A stretch of 64,000 nt of DNA from Tianweitania populi (GTDB lineage Bacteria > Pseudomonadota > Alphaproteobacteria > Rhizobiales > Rhizobiaceae), in assembly GCF_014652875.1 (NCBI RefSeq), contig NZ_BMZQ01000005.1, forward strand, positions 124,001 through 188,000. Direction: 5' to 3'. The translations under genes were made by a program, and so were the position numbers. Below the pieces are notes generated by a model. That model was not told the DNA's origin and did no database searches. It saw only the letters and a program-made list of their open reading frames with translations. Of this stretch, positions 57,358 through 64,000 are shown piece after piece; the first letter of the stretch is position 1; every line of letters starts with the position of its first letter.

Positions 57358-58173
57358 ATGGTAGCGAGACGGGCAGCTTCGATCGCAGACGCCGGCGAGG
57401 ATGCACTGTTTACGCTGGCAGGGGTCTCGTTCCGGGTTCCAGGACGCACCATCATCGAAGGTCTCGATCTGCGCCTGGAAGTGGGGCACATCCACGGCCT
57501 GATCGGTCCGAACGGCTCCGGTAAGTCGACGCTGGTGAAGATGCTGGCGCGGCAGGAAGTGCCTGCTGATGGAAGCATTCACTTCCGCGGCGAGGATCTC
57601 CGGCAAGAGGGCGACCGTGCCTTCGCCCGCCGGCTTGCCTATCTGCCGCAGTTCATGCCGAGCACCGATGGCATGAATGTCGAAGAGTTCGTTTCGCTCG
57701 GACGGTTTCCCTGGCACGGCACCTTCGGGCGCTTCACGGTTGAAGACCGCGCTAAGGTCGAGGAGGCGATGGAGCAGACCGGCGTCACGGCATTTCGCCT
57801 TCGCCTGGTCGATACTCTGTCCGGCGGTGAGCGTCAGCGTGTTTGGCTGGCTCTGCTTCTCGCGCAGGATACGGAATGCCTCGTGCTCGATGAGCCGACA
57901 TCTGCGCTCGACATCTCGCATCAAACTGAAATGCTTGATCTTGTGCGCACCCTTGCCAAGAAGCGCGGCCTGAGCGTCGTTGTCGTTCTGCACGACATCA
58001 ACATGGCAGCCCGCATCTGCGATAGGCTGGTAGCGATGGGCGCCGGCCGTGTTGTCGCCGATGGCACCCCGGCCGAGATCATGCGCCCGGATGTGCTTCA
58101 GCAGATTTACGGAATTTCCATGGGCCTCTTTGCCCATCCTGATAGCGGCATCCCTGTCGCTTTTGTCCGGTGA
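57358..58173 (+). CDS. ferric-siderophore ABC ATPase (FhuC-like)
   Basis: 271 residues from the ATG at 57358, matching the usual FhuC length. Walker A GPNGSGKSTLVKML, Q-loop YLPQ, signature LSGGERQRVWLALLL, Walker B CLVLDEPTSALDISHQ and the switch motif VVLHDINMAARICDR are all present; the last is typical of the FhuC/FepC group. Overlaps the FhuD-like gene by four bases. Energises cytoplasmic-membrane uptake of the siderophore brought in by the divergent receptor. Confidence 0.93.
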   Translation: MVARRAASIADAGEDALFTLAGVSFRVPGRTIIEGLDLRLEVGHIHGLIGPNGSGKSTLVKMLARQEVPADGSIHFRGEDLRQEGDRAFARRLAYLPQFMPSTDGMNVEEFVSLGRFPWHGTFGRFTVEDRAKVEEAMEQTGVTAFRLRLVDTLSGGERQRVWLALLLAQDTECLVLDEPTSALDISHQTEMLDLVRTLAKKRGLSVVVVLHDINMAARICDRLVAMGAGRVVADGTPAEIMRPDVLQQIYGISMGLFAHPDSGIPVAFVR

Positions 58174-59036
58174 GAACGCGACGTGATATCCTTGCGATGT
58201 GTGCCGGCAGTCTTGCACTGCCTCTTGCATCCGCGCGGGCTGAAACCGGCGGCATAGCCATTGTCGACTGGGCTTTGCTCGAAACGGCACTGGCGCTCGG
58301 CCTCAAGCCCCTGGCGGCCGTCGAGCTGGTGTTGTTCAAAAAGATCGTCGCCGAACCGCCTCTGCCTGACGGCATCATCGATCTCGGTCTGCGCGGCGCG
58401 ATCAACTTCGAGCTTCTCGCGACTCTGCAGCCTTCCCTTATCTATGGCTCGAACTACTCGGCCTGGGCCAACGATACGTTAAGGCGCATGGCGCCTGTGC
58501 GCGAGTTCAGCATCTACCTGCGGGGACAGGCCCCCTACGAGAAGGCCGTCGCTGCAATGCGCGGCATGGCTGGGGATCAGGGTCTACAGGAAACGGCGGA
58601 AAGCTATATCGCGGAAACGGACAAATACCTCGCGTCGGTGGGTGACCGACTTGCGCACCAGCGGCAGCGTCCGATCCTGATCATCAATCTCGGCGACGCC
58701 CGGCATTTCCGCGCCTTCGGCGTCGATTCCATGTTCGGTGACGTGGCCGCTCGTCTGGGATTCACCAACGCCTGGGCCACGAAAACGGCATATAGCGCAA
58801 CCGCGCCGGTCGGTTTGGAGCGCCTTGCAGATCATCCCGACGCAACGATCGCTGTGGTCGGACCCGTTCCTCCCGAAGCGGCACGCGCGCTGCCGCGAAG
58901 TGCGCTTTGGCAGGCCATGCCGGCGGTGCGCGAAGGCCGTACAGTCTGGCTGCCGAACATCAATCCTTTCGGGGGTCTACCGGCAGCACGGCGCTTCGCG
59001 CGCCTGCTCGCAGAGGGCCTGGAGCGCGCGACATGA
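58170..59036 (+). CDS. ferric-siderophore periplasmic binding protein (FhuD-like)
   Basis: 288 residues from a GTG start that overlaps the previous stop. The N-terminus (RTRRDILAMCAGSLALPLAS) is a Tat-type signal peptide, usual for FhuD. The helical-backbone cluster 8 fold is visible in AIVDWALLETALALGLKP, PSLIYGSNYSAW and the C-terminal WQAMPAVREGRTVWLPNINPFG. It hands the ferric hydroxamate to the FhuB-like permease. Overlaps that gene by four bases. Confidence 0.9.
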   Translation: MRTRRDILAMCAGSLALPLASARAETGGIAIVDWALLETALALGLKPLAAVELVLFKKIVAEPPLPDGIIDLGLRGAINFELLATLQPSLIYGSNYSAWANDTLRRMAPVREFSIYLRGQAPYEKAVAAMRGMAGDQGLQETAESYIAETDKYLASVGDRLAHQRQRPILIINLGDARHFRAFGVDSMFGDVAARLGFTNAWATKTAYSATAPVGLERLADHPDATIAVVGPVPPEAARALPRSALWQAMPAVREGRTVWLPNINPFGGLPAARRFARLLAEGLERAT

Positions 59037-60994
59037 GTCTCGAGAGGCTGAGGCCAACGAGCCCTGCATTGCCAGCGACCCTCCTTTTTGTCGTATTGGG
59101 CGTACTAGCCGCCTTGTTGTTCGGCTTGCAAATTGTGCACGACTGGCCGTCACCTGGCGACCAGTTGGGCGGGATCATCCTGCATTATTCGACGCTGCCA
59201 CGCGGCACAGTTGCTCTTCTGGCGGGTGCCGCACTAGGTCTGGCCGGGGCGCTGATGCAGCGCGTCTTGCGCAATCCGATCGCGGACCCCTCCACGCTGG
59301 GTGTCGTGTCGGGCGCGCAACTCGCGATGAGTGGCGCGCTTCTTTATGCACCGAGCCTGATGGCTGTTGCTCGTGAAGGCGTTGCCTTTGTTGGCGGCGC
59401 GTTTGCGCTGTTTCTGGTGGTAGCCCTTTCATGGCGGCGCGCGCTCGATCCGATCACCGTTGTGCTCAGCGGAATGCTCATCTCCCTGATAGCGGTCGCA
59501 TTTTCGTCAACGCTGATCCTGGCCAACGGCGAATACATGATGTCGATGTTCATCTGGGGCGGCGGCTCGCTTGAACAGCAAAGCTGGGCGCCCACCACCT
59601 CGCTAGCGATCCGCCTCACACTTGCCGCCTTCGTGGCCGTGCTGCTGATACGCCCTCTGGAGCTATTGGCGCTGGATGACGCCAATGCGCGTGCCCTTGG
59701 TCTCGGCGTCACAGGAACGCGGCTAGCGGTGCTAACGCTTTCGGTGTTTCTGGCAGCTTCGGTGACGGCCGAAGTCGGTGTTATCGGCTTTATCGGTTTG
59801 GCGGCGCCGAACCTCGCTCGGATGGCGGGCGCTAGAGGCCTGCGACAGATCCTCGTCGTATCCCCCATCGCAGGCGCCCTGATCCTGCTTCTGACCGATG
59901 GTTTAGTGAGGCTCATATCGCTCGGTATCAGCGAAACAGTTCCGACCGGCGCCGCGACCGCGCTTCTCGGCGGTCCCCTTCTTCTCTGGCTTTTGCCGCG
60001 CTTGGGCGGCTCGCTCCGGTCGACGCAACAGAGCGTTGCTTTGGCCACCAGAGTCGCATCCTGGCGCCTCGTGCTGCCCGGTTTGTTGCTGTTGGTGCTT
60101 GGTGTCTGCGCGCTGTTCATCGGCAAGAACGGCGAGGGCTGGGCGATTGCAACAGGACAACTGTTCGATCTCGTTGCTCCCTGGCGCGCCCCGCGCTTCA
60201 TCGCGGCCGCTTCTGCCGGTGCCATGCTGGCGGCAACCGGCGTGTTGATGCAGCGTGTGACCGGCAATGCGATGGCGAGCCCGGAAGTGCTGGGCATTTC
60301 ATCGGGCGCGGGCGTCGGGTTCGCTGCTGTGCTTGTGTTCTGGCCCGCTGCATCGCGCGTTGCAGAGCTTGGTGGCGCTGCAGCAGGCTCGGTCATCGCT
60401 ATCCTGCTTGTTATCGCTATATCGGCGCGTCATCGCTTCGCAGCAGAACGCTTTCTTCTGTCAGGCATTGCTGTTGGCTCCCTGGCCGGGGCGCTTGTTA
60501 CGGTCGTCATGGCGCGGGGAGGGCCGGAGTCGATGCGGCTGCTGAACTGGCTGAGCGGCTCGACCTCGCGGGTTGCTCCCGAAGACGCGATGATGGCACT
60601 AGCCGCTGCCGCCTTGTTCATCGCACCCTTGCCGCTGCTGGCGCGCTGGCTGCAGGTTCTGCCCCTTGGTCTGCCGTTTGCTCAGTCGGTTGGGCTCAAG
60701 CGCAGCCTTGCGGCAAGCATCCTGGTGCTCATCGCCGCCCTTCTTTCCGCAGCGTCGACGCTGTTCGTCGGCCCGCTTTCCTTTGTAGGCTTGATGGCGC
60801 CCCATATGGCACGCCTTGCCGGTTTCGCCCGGCCAATCCCACAACTGGCGGGTGCCGTGCTGATCGGGGCGAGCTTGATGGTACTGGCTGACTGGATGGC
60901 CCGCACGCTTGCCTTCCCCTACCAACTCCCGATCGGTCTCGTAGCTGCGATGGTCGGCGGTCCTTACCTTATCTGGCTACTGAACCGGCGCTGA
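59033..60994 (+). CDS. ferric-siderophore permease, two fused halves (FhuB-like)
   Basis: 653 residues from the ATG overlapping the FhuD-like stop. It contains two tandem BtuC/FecCD-type permease domains (about 1-330 and 335-653). Each has a family loop: GAALGLAGALMQRVLRNPIADP in half 1, SAGAMLAATGVLMQRVTGNA in half 2. VIGFIGLAAPNLARMAG and LSFVGLMAPHMARLAG are the matching coupling segments. This fused form is characteristic of FhuB (E. coli about 660 residues). Completes a receptor plus FhuCDB system. Confidence 0.94.
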   Translation: MSLERLRPTSPALPATLLFVVLGVLAALLFGLQIVHDWPSPGDQLGGIILHYSTLPRGTVALLAGAALGLAGALMQRVLRNPIADPSTLGVVSGAQLAMSGALLYAPSLMAVAREGVAFVGGAFALFLVVALSWRRALDPITVVLSGMLISLIAVAFSSTLILANGEYMMSMFIWGGGSLEQQSWAPTTSLAIRLTLAAFVAVLLIRPLELLALDDANARALGLGVTGTRLAVLTLSVFLAASVTAEVGVIGFIGLAAPNLARMAGARGLRQILVVSPIAGALILLLTDGLVRLISLGISETVPTGAATALLGGPLLLWLLPRLGGSLRSTQQSVALATRVASWRLVLPGLLLLVLGVCALFIGKNGEGWAIATGQLFDLVAPWRAPRFIAAASAGAMLAATGVLMQRVTGNAMASPEVLGISSGAGVGFAAVLVFWPAASRVAELGGAAAGSVIAILLVIAISARHRFAAERFLLSGIAVGSLAGALVTVVMARGGPESMRLLNWLSGSTSRVAPEDAMMALAAAALFIAPLPLLARWLQVLPLGLPFAQSVGLKRSLAASILVLIAALLSAASTLFVGPLSFVGLMAPHMARLAGFARPIPQLAGAVLIGASLMVLADWMARTLAFPYQLPIGLVAAMVGGPYLIWLLNRR

Positions 60995-61050
60995 TCAGGT
61001 TGAGGTACCCCTTCCGTGCAAGGCAGAGCTCGGTACGCAAAGTTCTGCGC

Positions 61051-61662
61051 TTAAGCACGCATAGTGCTATCTGCAGCCAGTCCCGAAATCATTGCATTGA
61101 CGATCAAGCGCAATTCGTCTTCTACAGCGGATGCGCCGGGACCTACGAACCAGTCGCCTAAGCCCATCAAGACAACGCCGTGGACTGCCGAGAAGAGAGT
61201 TCTCGCCCGTCTTAAAAGATGGGCTTGTTCCAGCTCCGGATGAAGAGCTGCAAGCGGTTCCGCAATCTGCTCTAATAGTGCTGCGTGCTCATCAAGATGC
61301 CATTGCGGGACCGGAACGCCCGCCGGCATGCGGTGCTCGAAGAGCGACATCCATAGAGCCGGCTCGGAGCGGGCGAAGTGCAGATAGCCTATCGCCAGCG
61401 CTACGAGCTGTTCGCGCGGCGATGATGCGTCATGGCCAGCCTTGTGCACGACGCCGCGCAAGTGCTGGAGCGTTTGTGAATTGACGTGCACGACGACGTC
61501 ATCGATGTCGGCGAAGACGTTGTAGAGCGCGCCGAGCGAGCAGCCTGCGTCCGTCGTAATGTCCCTTGCACGAAGGCTGCTCAGGCCGTCGGCGCGGATC
61601 CGGTCGGTCGCGGCCTCAATGAGCCTTTCCTTCAGTTTCGCTCTTCGCTCGGTTGTCGCCAT
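61051..61662 (-). CDS. TetR-family transcriptional repressor
   Basis: 203 residues from MATTERRAKLKERLIEAATD; ATGs at 61695 and 61689 lie inside an operator palindrome and lack ribosome sites, so the shorter form is preferred (AGAAGGA upstream). The N-terminal HTH reads ADGLSSLRARDITTDAGCSLGALYNVF. The C-terminal TetR_C domain is helical (REQLVALAIGYLHFARSEPALWMSLFEHRM). Divergent from the YiaA-like and Aas-like genes, which it probably represses through the three TGAAC-N3-GTTCA boxes. The inducer is unknown; a lipid-like ligand is plausible. Confidence 0.88.
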   Translation of the reverse strand: MATTERRAKLKERLIEAATDRIRADGLSSLRARDITTDAGCSLGALYNVFADIDDVVVHVNSQTLQHLRGVVHKAGHDASSPREQLVALAIGYLHFARSEPALWMSLFEHRMPAGVPVPQWHLDEHAALLEQIAEPLAALHPELEQAHLLRRARTLFSAVHGVVLMGLGDWFVGPGASAVEDELRLIVNAMISGLAADSTMRA

Positions 61663-61688
61663 CACCCGACCTACCGTCCTTCTGCTCA

Positions 61689-61701
61689 TGAACATTGTTC
61701 A
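61689..61701. promoter_or_regulatory. TetR operator candidate 1
   Basis: TGAACATTGTTCA, a TGAAC-N3-GTTCA palindrome just upstream of the preferred TetR start. Its centre is 22 bp from that of box 2, two helical turns. Confidence 0.7.
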
Positions 61702-61710
61702 AAAAGATCT

Positions 61711-61723
61711 TGAACACCGTTCA
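61711..61723. promoter_or_regulatory. TetR operator candidate 2
   Basis: TGAACACCGTTCA; with flanks it extends to TTGAAC-ACC-GTTCAA. Middle of the three boxes. Confidence 0.7.
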
Positions 61724-61744
61724 AATTGTGCTAACTTGCGCTCG

Positions 61745-61757
61745 TGAACGTTGTTCA
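61745..61757. promoter_or_regulatory. TetR operator candidate 3
   Basis: TGAACGTTGTTCA, 18 bp before the YiaA-like ATG and therefore over its promoter or leader. Confidence 0.7.
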
Positions 61758-61775
61758 TAACAAAGGAAAGCGACC

Positions 61776-62060
61776 ATGTCGATCAACACGGGCCATCCAC
61801 ACCCCGATTCTCAAGCCTGGAAGATGTTCACCCTGCTAAGCTTCGGCGTGGCTTTGGTGATGATGGCGGGAGGCATCTATTTCATGGAAGCGAGCTTCGC
61901 GGCTAAGGGCTTCTATGCCATGTCGGCCATCATGCTGGTGCATACCTCCATCACCACCACTAAGACCCTGCGCGACACCGAAGAAGCGGATCGCTTCATC
62001 AATCGCATCGAGGAAGCCAAGACGGAAAAGCTTCTTATGGAAATGAACAAGGGCGCCTGA
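61776..62060 (+). CDS. YiaA/YiaB-like small inner-membrane protein
   Basis: 94 residues. Two hydrophobic helices (MFTLLSFGVALVMMAGGIYF and AAKGFYAMSAIMLVHTSITT) are joined by a short polar turn, as in the YiaAB two-helix domain. A charged, probably coiled tail follows (RDTEEADRFINRIEEAKTEK). Function of the family is unknown. The ribosome site AAAGGAAAG precedes the ATG. It is 42 bp before the Aas-like gene, so they form one TetR-controlled operon. Confidence 0.85.
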   Translation: MSINTGHPHPDSQAWKMFTLLSFGVALVMMAGGIYFMEASFAAKGFYAMSAIMLVHTSITTTKTLRDTEEADRFINRIEEAKTEKLLMEMNKGA

Positions 62061-62102
62061 TCGGCAGCGTGCACTAAAGAACACCAGCTTCGGGGAAAAC
62101 AG

Positions 62103-64000
62103 ATGACTACCAGCCTGATGACGTCCCGGCGCTTTGCGCCTTTGTTCTGGACGCAGTTCTTGTCCGCCTTCAACGACAACTTCCTTAAGAATACGCTGGT
62201 GTTCCTAATCCTCTTCACTCTGCCGGGCAGCGGCGGTGCGTCGCTGATCACCCTGGCGGGCGCGATTTTCATGCTCCCGTTCTTGCTTTTGTCAGCCTTA
62301 GGCGGCGAGATGGCGGATCGCTATGACAAGGCGGCGGTTGCGCAAAAGCTTCGATTGGCCGAGATCGGCGCGGCCGCAATCGCGGTTGTCGGGCTCGCTT
62401 TCCATTCCGTCTGGATCATGATGGCGGCGCTGTTTTTGTTCGGCGTGATTTCTTCGCTGTTCGGGCCTATCAAATACGGCATTCTGCCGGATCACCTCGA
62501 AAAGCGGGATCTGCCGCGCGCCAATGCCTGGATCGAGGGCGGCACCTTCATCGCCATCCTGGGCGGCACGATTGCAGGCGGCATCGCGTCTACCGGCGGC
62601 ATCAGCGTGGCGGTATTCGGGCCTGTGATGCTGGCGCTGTCTGTGATCTGCTGGTTCGCCAGCCGGTTCATCCCCTCAACTGGCTCGGCCGCTCCAAGTC
62701 TCAAGATCGACAGCAACGTGCTGCGCTCGACCTGGAACCTGGTCGGGGAATTGCGGACAATGCCGCGCATCTGGCGCACGGCGCTGATGACGTCCTGGTT
62801 CTGGGGCGTAGGTGCGGTGGTGATGTCGCTGCTGCCGAGCCTGGTGAAAAACAGTCTTGGCGGCGGTGAAACGGCTGTCACGGCCTATCTGGCCGTGTTT
62901 GCCATCGCGATCGCGGCGGGTTCGGCAATCGCCGCCTGGATGTCCCAGGGTCGCATGGTGTTGTTGACGGCGCCTGTTGGCACCGCTCTGATGGCGCTGT
63001 TCAGCCTCGACCTTGCTTTCACGATCTGGGGTGCGCAGGCGACAACGGCAGCAGAAACGCTGTCCGGCTTCTTCGCTCTGCCGAACACGATCCGTGTGGC
63101 GGTCGATCTCGCAGGCCTGGCGATAGCGGGTGCCTTCGTGATCGTGCCCACCTTCGCGGCTGTCCAGGCCTGGGCGCCGGAAGACCGGCGGGCGCGCGTC
63201 GTTGCCGGTGTCAGCGTCGTCAATGCCGGCTTCATGACGATTGGTGGCGCGCTTGTGGCAGCGATCCAGGCGGCTGGCGTTTCGCTGGCGCATATCCTGC
63301 TAGGTCTAGCAGTGCTCAATGCCGTTTCCGCCTGGCTGATGCTGAAATATCTTCCGACCAATGCCTTGCGCGACTTCGTTTCGATCCTGTTCCGCGCATT
63401 TCACCGGCTTGAAGTCGAAGGTCTCGATAATCTCAAGGCGGCCGGTCCGGCGCCGATCCTCGCGCTCAACCATGTCAGCTTTCTGGATGGTCCGCTCGCC
63501 CTGACGCTGACCGACGAGGAGCCGGTTTTCGCGGTGGATCATACGATCGCGCAGGCTTGGTGGGTGAAGCCGTTTCTCAAGCTTACCCGCGCCATGCCGC
63601 TGAACCCGGCAAAGCCGATGTCGACCCGCACGCTCATCAAGGCCGTGCAAGGCGGCGAGCCGCTGGTGATCTTCCCCGAAGGCCGGTTGACGGTCACCGG
63701 CAGTCTCATGAAGGTCTATGACGGTGCTGCGATGGTTGCCGACAAAACTGGATCTATGGTTGTTCCGATCCGCATCGAAGGCCTGGAGAAAAGCTATTTC
63801 TCGCGGCTGACTTCCATGCATGTCCGCCGTCGCCTGTTTCCGAAGGTGCGGGTGACGATCCTCGAGCCAGTCAGGCTTGAGGTCGATGAAGCGCTGCGCG
63901 GACGGCAACGACGCGCTGCGGCGGGTGCTGCCCTCTACCAGGTCATGTCGGACCTGATCTTCCGCACGCAGCGTATCGATACAACCGTGCTGAAGCGCAT
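62103..64000 (+). CDS. Aas-like protein: MFS lysophospholipid flippase fused to PlsC acyltransferase, 3'-truncated
   Basis: The frame is open from the ATG at 62103 to the window edge (632 codons), so the gene continues to the right. Residues 1-420 are an LplT-type MFS transporter: FWTQFLSAFNDNFLKNTLVF at the start, GGEMADRYDK, and SLFGPIKYGILPDHL. Residues 430-620 are a PlsC acyltransferase with the catalytic HX4D in NHVSFLDG and the glycerol-phosphate motif FPEGRLT. Full-length relatives add a C-terminal AMP-binding acyl-ACP synthetase. The expected job is to flip in and re-acylate lysophospholipids. Confidence 0.9.
   Translation, partial: MTTSLMTSRRFAPLFWTQFLSAFNDNFLKNTLVFLILFTLPGSGGASLITLAGAIFMLPFLLLSALGGEMADRYDKAAVAQKLRLAEIGAAAIAVVGLAFHSVWIMMAALFLFGVISSLFGPIKYGILPDHLEKRDLPRANAWIEGGTFIAILGGTIAGGIASTGGISVAVFGPVMLALSVICWFASRFIPSTGSAAPSLKIDSNVLRSTWNLVGELRTMPRIWRTALMTSWFWGVGAVVMSLLPSLVKNSLGGGETAVTAYLAVFAIAIAAGSAIAAWMSQGRMVLLTAPVGTALMALFSLDLAFTIWGAQATTAAETLSGFFALPNTIRVAVDLAGLAIAGAFVIVPTFAAVQAWAPEDRRARVVAGVSVVNAGFMTIGGALVAAIQAAGVSLAHILLGLAVLNAVSAWLMLKYLPTNALRDFVSILFRAFHRLEVEGLDNLKAAGPAPILALNHVSFLDGPLALTLTDEEPVFAVDHTIAQAWWVKPFLKLTRAMPLNPAKPMSTRTLIKAVQGGEPLVIFPEGRLTVTGSLMKVYDGAAMVADKTGSMVVPIRIEGLEKSYFSRLTSMHVRRRLFPKVRVTILEPVRLEVDEALRGRQRRAAAGAALYQVMSDLIFRTQRIDTTVLKR

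Overview
The window reads as accessory chromosome or megaplasmid DNA of an alphaproteobacterium, most likely Hyphomicrobiales (Rhizobium/Mesorhizobium/Brucella relatives). The grounds are a GTTC-N7-GTTC LexA box in front of dinB, a DUF982 gene, rhizobial-type solute transporters (AapJQM-like, ribose-type systems with a DUF2291 lipoprotein), and GC-rich densely packed genes. I see no tRNA, rRNA, CRISPR array, insertion sequence or phage gene. The first and last genes run off the window.

Layout. 1-8.5 kb: end of an RND efflux permease, a DUF72 protein, an unknown protein, a frameshifted Na+/H+ antiporter, SOS-controlled dinB, a class II photolyase fused to a DUF2256 zinc module, and a DUF982 protein. 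8.5-17 kb: a LysR regulator and an oligopeptide-type ABC operon (two permeases, double ATPase, binding protein) carrying a beta-lactamase-fold hydrolase and an M20 amidohydrolase. 17-19.8 kb: a divergent SDR/AraC pair and an orphan amino-acid binding protein. 19.9-27.5 kb (minus strand): an organosulfur scavenging operon (flavin reductase, SsuCBA-like transporter, two FMN/flavin-dependent monooxygenases, a four-domain rhodanese). 27.9-33.9 kb: a short LLM oxidoreductase, a 2-oxoglutarate/Fe(II) oxygenase, and an AapJQM-like transporter that lacks its ATPase.

33.9-52.9 kb is the centrepiece, two adjacent pentose/pentitol modules. Module A is divergent: isomerase, split transketolase and FGGY kinase on the minus strand; a ribose-type transporter and a DeoR regulator on the plus strand. 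Its gene set fits the transketolase route of D-apiose catabolism. Three related 18-bp sites, two in the divergent promoter region and one in front of the regulator, look like the DeoR operator. Module B (AraC, binding protein, ATPase, permease, ribitol dehydrogenase, ribulokinase, L-xylulose-reductase-like SDR) fits ribitol/pentitol use. Between them sits ribB under an FMN riboswitch; its substrate, ribulose 5-phosphate, is the expected product of module B.

52.9-64 kb: a fatty-acyl-CoA synthetase, a hydroxamate-type TonB receptor divergent from fhuCDB-like genes, and a TetR regulator facing a small YiaA-like membrane protein and an Aas-like MFS-acyltransferase. Three TGAAC-N3-GTTCA palindromes lie between TetR and its neighbours.

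Overall this is a nutrient-acquisition region: seven solute-binding proteins in about 45 kb for peptides, amino acids, sulfonates, sugars/polyols and ferric siderophores.
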